Below are positions 12,376-22,755 of a DNA stretch of 60,000 bases, in pieces (within the stretch, counting starts at the first letter, position 1; each line of letters begins with the position of its first letter). Under the pieces are notes generated by a model. That model searched no databases. It saw nothing but the letters and a program-made list of their open reading frames with translations, and was not told the DNA's origin. The position numbers were made by a program, and so were the translations under genes. The DNA is from Chrysomallon squamiferum (Eukaryota > Mollusca > Gastropoda > Neomphalida > Peltospiridae), in NCBI GenBank assembly GCA_012295275.1, contig CM022666.1, forward strand, positions 11,445,077 to 11,505,076, in the 5' to 3' direction.

Positions 12376-13392
12376 TGTAATTAAGAAACTGTGACGATTG
12401 ATTATAACAGATATATATATTTGCATATGCCTCAGATATAAACTATATAGTATATCAAGTATCCACTTTGAACACCAAAACAAAACACAATATTTATATT
12501 TCAAAGATAATTATTTAGTTTACAGATGTATACTTATTATTTAGTGTTTGAGGATGTGGGAGTTGTCGTTAAATGAAATACTATAATTCTTAATTCTTTT
12601 AATATTTCCTAACAGTAACAGGTTATGTTAGAAATAAATATATAACTCTAACTGTCTATGGAGCCTTTACAGGTTACATCAAATTTATCAACAAATCAAA
12701 CAGAGCATTCAGAAACAGGATAACCATTTGTCCCTGGTTCCGAGTGAATCAAGGATAACGTAAAAAATAGTTACTAACATAGCTGCCTACTAATGGCTGC
12801 CAACTGCCCCGTCCCACGCGTTCTCTGAGTCTTTCTCCTCTTTGTCCTCAGTCGTCTCCCTCGGCTCTCTTGTCTTTTACTTAAATAAACAAGTCAGCAG
12901 AGCGTAGCTGGCAAAAATTACTTTTGTCTCTCGCTAATGATCGTTAATTGTTAGGTGATTTCAGTAATTGCTGTTAACTAACAGTAGATATTTAATTCAT
13001 ACGTACTGTTAGGTATATTTGTAGAAATGAATGGTAACATTTACTTACTTTAGTGATAGATACATTTAATTATGAGATGTTAAGCTGTATTACAGTAAGC
13101 TGTTTAGGTAAATAATAAATATGTTACCGAGATTTTCAAAAACTTTACCTTAATTACAACAATTATTACAATAAGTAAGAAAATAGCTACCAGCGAATTC
13201 TACAAGTAGGTATAACTTAAATTGCAAACCGTTGGTTAGTAAATAAGTTAGGACCAATTTTCTAACTTAAACACAGAAAACAGTACATCTAAATATCGCT
13301 GAGAAAACTTTCCACAGCTTGATCGAGGCCCTATTAGGGTATGATTAAGGGCCATACTGCGTGAGATAACAATAAACGGTTTACCATCATAC

Positions 13393-13464
13393 TAGTACTA
13401 ACTAGTGAGAACACTGGTTATGTAAAATAATGTACAAGACAGAACACTTGCTAGATTGACACAA
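13393..13464 (+). repeat. two diverged relic units of the 39-bp repeat
   Basis: AGTACTAACTAG followed by GAACACTGGTTA, then a second weaker unit (ACAGAACACTTGCTAG, then TTGACACA), matches the consensus of the array 1 kb upstream. It is isolated and mutated, so it is older than the main array or a detached end of it. Confidence 0.75.
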
Positions 13465-13904
13465 GATTCTGAATATCGCATTTCCATTTCTTGGATGTCA
13501 TCACAGTTTGTGATTATTGTGATTTATGGTTAAAATGTCTGAACGATTTACAAGAGTGGTGCATTCTCTAATATCAAAGACTCCTTAAACTAATGATTAC
13601 AAGGAAAAAAAGAATGTTACTGATGTATGTTTCAGACTATTTTAGATCCGTCTTATTTAGAAAGATTATGTCATCATAATAAAGTTTAAATCATATTAAA
13701 ATTTATAGTGAAATAGTGAAATGGTAGAAATAGGGCATGAAAAAGATCTGGGAAACGGAAATGGTGTTTTATTATTGAACTTGTAAATATTTTTAGGAAT
13801 CTTTTTTGTGTTGTTCTGGCATCATTCATATTGATGTATGAAAAAAACAAACATGTTAATATAAATGATAATGATTTTAGTTATTAAAACATTCTGATGA
13901 CTCA

Positions 13905-14340
13905 GGTACTACACTGGATGCAGTCTGTGGCAGACAGCCTGTGGGACTACTTTGTACGCTGCGTTAAGTACTTTGTCATGTTAAGTCATCCCACATATTA
14001 GTGCAGGGCATATAATTGTGATAAAGTCAGTCAACTTGATGTTTATTTGATAACAGCCATGCTGTGATTATTCGTTTAGTTTGGCCTTCTCTTAATGCCG
14101 TGTCAATCACTTTGTCCTCGGAGAATAGTGGCGGAAATACAACCTTTGCACTCGGTCCCTTTGACGCTGTATTTGATTCACTGATTTGGATTCTATATTC
14201 CTTTGTATTTTTTGCATCTGGATGAAGCGATCCATTGAAAAGATATTTCGTTATCTGTTCCGCTATATTCAGTGGTCATGGCCATAACAGCTGAATAATT
14301 GAACACAGCTCTTAGTTTGTAAACTGTCATTATCATGAAT
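13905..14340. promoter_or_regulatory. candidate conserved noncoding / enhancer block in intron 1
   Basis: A long complex stretch without simple repeats or long frames. It contains three ACTTTGT words (SOX-type ACAAAGT on the other strand) at 13949-13955, 13970-13976 and 14109-14115. The third overlaps TGTCAATCA (14101-14109), a PBX/MEIS-type word in reverse. The motif cluster is seen directly; an enhancer role is inference. Confidence 0.3.
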
Positions 14341-15686
14341 ACAATAAAAATCATGTTCCAGTGCTCAAGTAATTAATTATAATTCCACAGTTTTTCGTCC
14401 AGCTTTCATATTAAAATTAATTATTTTTTCTTTAACGCCATTTTTTATTTTTTATTTATTTATTTATTTTTTAATGTTTACTGTGAAAAAGTTTATTGTG
14501 TAGTGGGTGAAAAGTTATTTATGTTTGGTGTAATATCTTTAACTATCTGACTGGAGAGCGAGCGAGCAAAATATGTGAAAACAGCTGGAAGAATGAAAAT
14601 CATAATTTGTCTTTATAGTGAAATATTTCTTTAAAATCAGAAATTTGTTTGTTTAGAATTTAGGTTACAGTCTTCACTAACTCTTACACAAAATTGATTT
14701 AATAACCATTTTTGGACCGTTATCTTTATTTAAAATCTGTGAAGAAAATTATTCTCCATTATGTCTACAGCCACATTACAGGGAATGTCTGTAAGAAAAG
14801 ACAGGAAAGAATGGACTGCAGACATTATGATTTATGAAGGTATCTGTTTTCTTTTTACATCAGTCTACTACTGACCAGTAATTATTTCTAAAGTCTGTTT
14901 CTTGTAAGAAAACGTCCTTTACTAAATTTTTATATACAGTTATCCTTTTATCCACATTTATTGTTAAGCTTGCGTTTGTCAACATTAAGAAATATTGTTT
15001 CCCTGAGATTAATTTTAGTATCAAATATCGATCACTTATATACATTCGATCGAGTATAAATTGAATAAAAACAATATATGTTTGCATAAAAATTGAAATG
15101 AAAAAAGGCCCAAATTAACATGGCTTTAAGAAGTTGTCTTCATTTGAAACATGAAATATAATTAGTAAAATTAATGACTTGTTTAAGTGTAATTTGAAAC
15201 AGGCCATTTCAATATTTTGCAGTTGTTTTTATTTTGAAAATTACATAATCTGAAAGGTTTCTAAATCAAAACATACGATGAAGCATATATACACAAAACA
15301 AATAACATTGTAATATCTTTTTAAACATTAATAAAGCGAAAAAAACTTACATATATAAAATATAAATAAATAAAATTAATAAATAATTATAGAAAAATAA
15401 TTAACAAATAAATAGAGAAACGTATGAAAGAGGCAACCTAACAAAGTATAAATCAGTAACGAAACAAGCAATGGAATTCATCATTGGTATTAAAACTAAG
15501 AAAACTAAAATAATTTCTGTCATTTAAGCATATATCTATATTATTTATATTATTTATATATTTCGTCGTCATTTACAGTTTGTACAGTATACAGCATTAA
15601 TAATATATATCATTTACATTATGTACAATTTGAGCTTTTACAGTATGTACTGTATATAATATTCTGATACCTAACATACAGCATTT

Positions 15687-16959
15687 ACAGACTACAATTT
15701 ACAGCATTCTAGTGTTCAGTGTAGAACATTGTTACAGACTGCAATGTACAGCATTCTAGTGTTCAGTATAGAACATTGTTACAGACTACAGTGTACAGCA
15801 TTCTAGTGTTCAGTGTAGAACATTGTTACAGACTACAATGTACAGCATTCTAGTGTTCAGTGCAGAACATTGTTACAGACTACAGTGTACAGCATTCTAG
15901 TGTTCAGTGGAGAACATTGTTACAGACTACAGTGTACAGCATTCTAGTGTTCAGTGTAGAACATTGTTACAGACTGCAATGTACAGCATTCTAGTGTTCA
16001 GTGTAGAACATTGTTACAGACTGCAATGTACAGCATTCTAGTGTTCAGTGTAGAACATTGTTACAGACTGCAATGTACAGCATTCTAGTGTTCAGTGTAG
16101 AACATTGTTACAGACTGCAATGTACAGCATTCTAGTGTTCAGTGTAGAACATTGTTACAGACTGCAATGTACAGCATTCTAGTGTTCAGTGTAGAACATT
16201 GTTACAGACTGCAATGTACAGCATTCTAGTGTTCAGTGTAGAACATTGTTACAGACTACAGTGTACAGCATTCTAGTGTTCAGTGTAGAACATTGCTACA
16301 GACTACAATGTACAGCATTCTAGTGTTCAGTATAGAACATTGTTACAGACTGCAATGTACAGCATTCTAGTGTTCAGTATAGAACATTGTTACAGACTAC
16401 AATGTACAGCATTCTAGTGCTCAGTATAGAACGTTGTTACAGACTACAATGTACAGCATTCTAGTGCGCAGTGTAGAACGTCGTTACAGACTACAATGTA
16501 CAGCATTCTAGTGTTCATTGTAGAACATTGTTACAGACTACAATGTACAGCATTCTAGTGCTCAGTATAGAACGTTGTTACAGACTACAATGTACAGCAT
16601 TCTAGTGCGCAGTGTAGAACGTTGTTACAGACTACAATGTACAGCATTCTAGTGTTCAGTGTAGAACGTTGTTACAGACTACAATGTACAGCATTCTAGT
16701 GCGTAGTGTAGAACATTGTTACAGACTACAATGTACAGCATTCTAGTGTTCATTGTAGAACATTGTTACAGACTACAATGTACAGCATTCTAGTGCTCAG
16801 TATAGAACGTTGTTACAGACTACAATGTACAGCATTCTAGTGCGCAGTGTAGAACGTTGTTACAGACTACAATGTACAGCATTCTAGTGTTCAGTGTAGA
16901 ACGTTGTTACAGACTACAATGTACAGCATTCTAGTGCGTAGTGTAGAACGTTGTTACAG
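15687..16959 (+). repeat. 47-bp minisatellite, 27 copies, with 235-bp higher-order repeat
   Basis: Tandem 47-bp units contain ACAGACTACAATGTACAGC, ATTCTAGTGTTCAG and TAGAACATTGTT. Nearly every unit boundary forms a short inverted repeat: ACATTGT, 8-nt spacer, ACAATGT. In the last third (about 16420-16950) five variant units (CTCAG, GCGCAG, GTTCAG, GCGTAG, GTTCAT types) recur in the same order, so CTCAGTATAG repeats at 16561 and 16796, exactly 235 bp (5 x 47) apart. Confidence 0.97.
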
Positions 16960-17042
16960 TGAAAATAGGTCAGAATTGAAAAACCAGAATGTCGGTTTGA
17001 CAGCTACTGTTCTGATATATATCTATATCTATCTACCTTCAC

Positions 17043-17192
17043 ACATACATACATACATGCATACATACATACATACATACATACATACATACATACATAC
17101 ATACATACATACATACATACATACATAGATACTTACATATATACATACATACACACATACATATATACATACAAGTACATATACATGCATGC
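17043..17192. repeat. (ACAT)n microsatellite
   Basis: A tetranucleotide run, pure over about 17060-17125 and degenerate after that. Confidence 0.96.
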
Positions 17193-17518
17193 ACAATTAC
17201 TTTTTATTGATGCAGATAAATCAACTATTTATTGAGTGGGTGCCACACGTTCGAGTCTCGTCAGCGGCATCTGACGGGTTTGTGAGGTTGTGTGTGGACT
17301 TTGTCCTCCTGCACCAGCGCATTTCCGAATATTGTGTACGTGCAGAGTCTATTGAGACGTACATAAAACAGAGAATATTCAGAATCCTAAGCTACATATT
17401 TGCCAGTGCCAGGTTTCCCACAAAAAAAGTAGATGCATCAAAACTGACGAAAGACAAAGAACGGCGTGCTATGTAGGAAGCGATGATTACCTTCGGTTAT
17501 TGACAACCTTTTTTAAGG

Positions 17519-17590
17519 TTGTCTCGGTGGCCGAAAGGTAACATCGTCCGCCTTCGCAGTGCGGGAGAATGGGAGCCATACGCACATTAA
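17519..17590 (+). mobile_element. tRNA-like SINE fragment or decayed tRNA pseudogene
   Basis: TGGCCGAAAGG (17528-17538) fits a Pol III A box / D arm. About 10 nt on, the segment CCGCC-TTCGCAG-TGCGG forms an anticodon-like arm with a 7-nt loop, U33 and anticodon CGC. The T arm is not intact (no good GTTCRAAYC), so it is not a functional tRNA. A separate B-box-like GTTCGAGTC lies 270 bp upstream (17249-17257), suggesting a second fragment. A tRNA-derived SINE relic is the likeliest reading. Confidence 0.35.
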
Positions 17591-18257
17591 TATTATATAA
17601 ACAATAACAACGTCGTATTTGTAAAGATTAAAAAACACCCATTTCTATACACGATCGACATTAATCTTTTCGTAAAACCATTACTATTATTTTTTAACAG
17701 AAACAAATACAACTGGTATCTAAACGGTCTCTTTAAACTGCATGTAGATTTCATGTATAGAATAAAACCTATTTTAATTATTATTATATATTTTTTATTC
17801 GGGTATACTGTAGTCAAAGAACGCTGTATCTGCTGCTGTGTTGTGTGTTAGACAACACGTTGTTGTCTCACTGCACTGGGTGGCCTGCTTGGCTCACAGC
17901 TCAGTGAAGTGTTTGCCAGTCTCCCCACTGAGTTTAATTAACGTTACGTGTTTTACACGCTGATTTACAACTTGTTATTTATTTAGATTGTTCAAAAAAA
18001 ATGAAATATAAATGAATAGGATGTTATAGTTTTCAAGTTATCGCGGTTTCAGTGATGTAATTGTAGGTTAAGAACAACTGGAAGTTTCTGCAGCTTAATG
18101 TGACAAATCTTTTTAAGTAAGACAGATCACCGTTAGATGTAAAAACTTAGCCGTGTATGTTAATAATACACATATCTACAAACTTATAAAACTGTTTCAA
18201 TTTAATTTAAATTATTATTATAGGTTTAGATTTTTCGCAAATATATCCATAACAAAT

Positions 18258-18297
18258 TTGTTTTGGTTTATAATATATATATTATAAACCAAAACAA
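18258..18297. repeat. perfect 40-bp palindrome
   Basis: Two 20-bp arms meet with no spacer: the left arm starts TTGTTTTGGTTTATAATATA and the right arm is its exact reverse complement. The outermost 13 bp of each arm are complex sequence, so this is more than an AT dinucleotide run. It could form a hairpin in the intron RNA or be the remnant of a small inverted-repeat element. Confidence 0.95.
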
Positions 18298-19684
18298 TAT
18301 ACATCTATATATATTACAGATAAAGAAAGTAACCAGTTGTATCGGTATATTTTATAGACAATGTCCAATCAGACACAGGCAAGTCTAGAACACATTTCTT
18401 CAGCTGAACTGACAACAGTTCATGGCTGATCAGTTTCCCGCCTGGTCTCAGTTTAACTGCGATAATTATTTAGTCCCACTCCAGCGCTAGCGGATAACAG
18501 TATTTACAAACACAAACAACGTGAAAACACACGTTTTCTACAAACAGCGTGGAATAAACTCTTTTAATGAGATATAACTGATCAAATTTCACCTTCACAG
18601 AACTGACCACTGTAAGTTCTAACAAGTTTTTCTTTCCTTTGAAAACAAAACACAGATTTTACAAACCACTTGATTCTCTATTTTTAACAGCACTCACGAA
18701 CTGACAGATTCACGCATACTCTATTCACAAAACACACACGTGCGCGCGCGCACACACACGCAGACACAGATACACACACATTAGCATTGAAGGAAGAAAT
18801 GAGATTTCAGTGTAGCAGTGAATCCTATAACCACGTCAGCGACAGTTCCCGAGATTTGACGAAGACAAATTGCTCCATGGAGAGAAAATCCGACATAATA
18901 ACTCGCAAATTATTGCATGTCAAATCTTATTCAGCGTCATTATATGCACGTTTCATCTCGAGAAAGAGGTGAACCAAACAGACCAACAGATTCTGAAATC
19001 AATAAACAAGAATGAGCGCCATCTCCAATTTGATGTGGAACCTTTAAAAAAGAAAAATAATAATAATAAAAAATAAGAAAATTAGTTGAAGACTCTCACG
19101 ATGATTGCAGCCAATAAAAGCAGTCCATGCGCAATTTAAAGTCGTTTGACCCGCTATAATGTGACTGAAAAATTTACATTTGCTTCATTTGTAAACTGCT
19201 GAGTTGTTAAAGAAACTTTTGACAGAGATTTAACACACAATTTTCACTGATGATTCCGAAAATAATGTCACGATATATATTTGCTAAACTTTTATACTTT
19301 AATTCAAATAACTGCTTAATGAAAGTACTTTAAACCTTATAGAATGGTAATAATTAGAATGTGAACTAGATGTTTTAATTTTTTTTTAAATATCCTTATG
19401 TTTCATTTACAGTATGTACATTTTAGACTTACATATGAACACAAGATTATATACACACAAACTTAGTCATGAATCCTTAGGGATATATACATACATACCC
19501 AGAAAGGAAAAGATATATACACACACTTCATAACACACAGACAAACATTCAGACACAGAAACAGAACAGACACACACAGCCGGACAGTGTACGATTAGTA
19601 AAACAAGTTTTAAAACTCGAATTATCAGATGATTTAATTATACTGCAAACCGATACATTTAAATTATTTGTGTTCCGGTGCTAA

Positions 19685-20000
19685 TGTAGCGATCCCATGT
19701 CTTTTTCTCACAGCAAATTGCAGCCATTTCCTATCTTAACTTAGACCACTAGGTCCATCAATCCCAGCATCCTCTCGTAAAGGCAGCCTAAAAGTAATTT
19801 AGCGGACATGGGAAGTGCAAAATTAACAAGATGGATGATTGATAGCACTAACGGCGTGATCACAACTAAAAGGCTACTTGTTCAAGTAGCTAACAATTGC
19901 TGCAATCAATAGCGTGTTCTCTGCCCGCGCGACCCTAACAACCGCTTTCTTACTTTTGTTTTACTCAATTACCTCACAGCTGATTGCTCTGAGTCACTTT
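19685..20000. promoter_or_regulatory. candidate conserved noncoding / enhancer block in intron 1
   Basis: A complex, G/C-richer stretch with no long frame. It contains TGATTGAT (19836-19843, PBX-type), an inverted repeat GCTACTTG-TT-CAAGTAGC (19873-19890) and CAATTGCTGCAATCAAT just after. It borders CpG-bearing sequence near 19915-19930. The motifs are seen directly; function and conservation are inference. Confidence 0.3.
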
Positions 20001-20099
20001 TTATTAATTAAAGTTCTGTCATTAAATTAGCAATGTATATCACTGATTTAGCTTCATATAACAGTCAGTGCAAGCAAAATAGGCTACCACTATTGTCCG

Positions 20100-20130
<31 letters not shown>

Positions 20131-20340
20131 TTAATAATAATAATTACATAATAGTTTGAAAATTTTAAGAACAAGGAATGCTTGTATCAGAACAGTTATT
20201 GTTCTCACTCGGATTTGGAGAGGAATGGCAGAGTCAACGTGTAAAATAACACAGAAGTGTTTCTAAACAGTGTGTAAAATGAAGAAGTATGGTGGACAGT
20301 TCCTCTAAAGGTAATGTAAGCAGTTAACACCAGACTGTGT

Positions 20341-20760
20341 TTGCTAACGACATCGTCGCCTGACTGTCACTATTCCTCTTCTTTTCGAGTTTTGCCCACG
20401 CGTTGCTGGCTGAAAAAGACGTGTATAACACAGAAAGACAATGGTCACATGTGTGATATGAATGATATGGAGGATGAGTACCATTTTATTTCAAAATGTT
20501 CTCTGTCCATGAATTTACGTTTAAAAAGTATTACTGGTACAAAGCATCTGTATTTAAACTCGTGCAGGTGTTGTCAGATGAGAGTAGAAACTAATGTGTG
20601 AATGTTGGTAAATATCTTACAAATGAGTTAAACAGCTCAGTGTACACATTTGTCCATCCTGTTTGTGCGTCTTTATTTTTTCTATGAATTGTGAACCAAT
20701 GAGCAGAACGGCTTAAAGCTAATAAACAATACTGGAACAATATACATGTAAGTCTGTCTG
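20341..20760 (+). mobile_element. decayed 3' end of a non-LTR retrotransposon
   Basis: One frame reads MCDMNDMEDEYHFISKCSL, which fits the Cys/His-bearing segment at the very end of many LINE reverse transcriptase ORFs (typically C-x-x-C-x(n)-EDEYHF-x-x-x-C). After a frameshift the next frame gives KYYWYKASVFKLVQVL and then VGKYLTNE, also typical of the family's last residues. Stops and the frameshift show it is dead. The tail runs directly into a (TCTG)n/(TATG)n microsatellite at 20752, as often seen at LINE 3' ends. Only about 0.4 kb is recognisable. Confidence 0.6.
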
Positions 20761-20828
20761 TCTGTCTGTCTGTCTGTATGTATATATGTATGCATGTATG
20801 TATGTATGTATATCTATGTATGAATGTA
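20752..20828. repeat. (TCTG)n then (TATG)n microsatellite
   Basis: Two adjoining tetranucleotide runs directly follow the retrotransposon tail. Confidence 0.95.
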
Positions 20829-21242
20829 TTTTCTATAGTAGTTATTATGATCAAAGTGGATGACCATTGCATGAACACACCACAGATACACACGTACATG
20901 AATGCTGAAATCATTCTTTGATTTTACAGTAGACTTTTAAATGAGAGTGAAATAACATACAAATGAATGTCTCAAATATCAACAGATTTGTGCCTTTATT
21001 CTCGTGTACGTAAAAGAAATTTGAAATTCATAAAACACATTAATTAATTTTATTACATGATAAAGACTACTTTAGGTTTATTTTTGATGTTAGAAACTCG
21101 TTTGAAATCTGACAGAAAAGAGATAAATCCAGCGTGATGACCCTGGAGAGTTGAATGAGCGATTATCTGAAGAGAACTCAACACCGACACAGCTTTAATC
21201 TCCTCGCTGTGTCGAGTTCGTCTGCAGGATTAAAACATCTTT

Positions 21243-22515
21243 TATCAGCTTCAGGTTTCTCACAGCAGTATCAGTGTGTATAGTTGTATCATGTGTAGTT
21301 TTCTCAGCTTCAGTTTTCTCACTACAGTATCAGTGTGTATAGTTGTATCATGTGTAGTTTTCTCAGCTTCAGTTTTCTCACTACAGTATCAGTGTGTATA
21401 GTTGTATCATGTGTAGTTTTCTCACTACAGTATTAGTGTGTATAGTTGTATCATGTGTAGTTTTCTCAGCTTCAGGTTTCTCACTACAGTATCAGTGTGC
21501 ATAGTTGTATCATGTGTAGTTTTCTCACTACAGTATCAGTGTGTATAGTTGTATCATGTGTAGTTTTCTCACTACAGTATCAGTGTGTATGGTTGTATCA
21601 TGTGTAGTTTTCTCACTGCAGTATTAGTGTGTATAGTTGTATCATGTGTAGTTTTCTCACTGCAGTATTAGTGTGTATAGTTGTATCATGTGTAGTTTTC
21701 TCACTGCAGTATTAGTGTGTATAGTTGTATCATGTGTAGTTTTCTCACTGCAGTATCAGCGTGTATAGTTGTATCATGTGTAGTTTTCTCACTGCAGTAT
21801 CAGTGTGTATGGTTGTATCATGTGTAGTTTTCTCACTGCAGTATCAGTGTGTATGGTTGTATCATGTGTAGTTTTCTCACTGCAGTATCAGTGTGTATGG
21901 TTGTATCATGTGTAGTTTTCTCACTGCAGTATCAGTGTGTATGGTTGTATCATGTGTAGTTTTCTCACTGCAGTATCAGTGTGTATAGTTGTATCATGTG
22001 TAGTTTTCTCACTGCAATATTAGTGTGCATAGTTGTATCGTGTAGTTTTCTCACTGCAGTATCAGCGTGTATAGTTGTATCATGTGTAGTTTTCTCACTG
22101 CAGTATCAGTGTGCATAGTTGTATCGTGTAGTTTTCTCACTGCAGTATTAGTGTGCATAGTTGTATCGTGTAGTTTTCTCACTGCAGTATCAGTGTGTAT
22201 AGTTGTATCATGTGTAGTTTTCTCACTGCAGTATTAGTGTGTATAGTTGTATCATGTGTAGTTTTCTCACTGCAGTATCAGTGTGCATAGTTGTATCATG
22301 TGTAGTTTTCTCACTGCAGTATCAGTGTGTATAGTTGTATCATGTGTAGTTTTCTCACTGCAGTATTAGTGTGCATAGTTGTATCATGTGTAGTTTTCTC
22401 ACTGCAGTATTAGTGTGTATAGTTGTATCGTGTGTAGTTTTCTCACTGCAGTATTAGTGTGTATTGTTGTATCATGTGTAGTTTTCTCACTGCAGTATTA
22501 GTGTGCATAGTTTTA
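21243..22515 (+). repeat. 44-bp minisatellite, about 28 copies
   Basis: Units of 44 bp contain TAGTTTTCTCACTGCAGTAT followed by CAGTGTGTATAGTTGTATCA and TGTG. The first few units carry an extra 14 bp (CAGCTTCAG type), and a few have the 3' TGTG shortened to TG. TTTTCTCACTGCAG is a good match to a pyrimidine tract plus 3' splice site and occurs in sense orientation within the neuroligin intron in almost every copy. Confidence 0.96.
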
Positions 22516-22755
22516 TCATGTGTAGTTTCATCCTGCATAGCTTTATCATGTATGGTTTTATCATGTATGGTTTTATCATGTATAGTTTTATCATGTGTAG
22601 TTTTATCATGTGAGGTTTTATCATGTGTGGTTTTATCATGTGTAATTTTATCATGTATGGTTTTATCATGTATAGTTTTATCATGTGTAGTTTTATCATG
22701 TGTAGTTTTATCATGTATGGCTTTGTCATGTGTAGTTTTATCATGTTTAGTTTTA
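22516..22755 (+). repeat. 15-bp minisatellite derived from the 44-bp unit
   Basis: About 16 units of the type GTTTTATCATGTGTA directly continue the 44-bp array. The unit equals the end and beginning of the 44-bp repeat fused (ATCATGTGTAGTTTT), so it probably arose by shortening. Since 15 is a multiple of 3, both strands read open here (LSCVV-type and MIKLH-type pentapeptide repeats); I do not regard these as genes. Confidence 0.95.

Larger units (their letters stand above)
12376..15686. other. intron 1, part between the 39-bp and 47-bp arrays
   Basis: No coding exon is supported. A pyrimidine-rich, G/C-richer block at 12785-12975 ends in clustered homeodomain-type words (TAATGATCGTTAATTG). 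Relic 39-bp units lie at 13393-13464. A candidate enhancer lies at 13905-14340. A minus-strand open frame at 14860-15087 has no recognisable domain. The rest is AT-rich. Confidence 0.6.
16960..21242. other. intron 1, part between the 47-bp and 44-bp arrays
   Basis: Contents: (ACAT)n at about 17043-17192, tRNA-like fragments at 17249 and 17519-17590, the 40-bp palindrome at 18258-18297, a CpG-poor AC tract near 18735-18780, a candidate regulatory block at 19685-20000, (AAT)n at about 20101-20128, a retrotransposon tail at 20341-20760, and an imperfect hairpin at 21175-21219. Open frames at 17189-17476, 17593-17817 and 18787-19076 have no recognisable domain. Confidence 0.6.

Noticed and set aside
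14860-15087. 75-codon minus-strand frame in intron 1
   Set aside because: No domain or conserved motif; AT-rich chance frame.
17189-17476. 95-codon frame in intron 1
   Set aside because: Contains a B-box-like word and no protein domain; read as repeat-derived.
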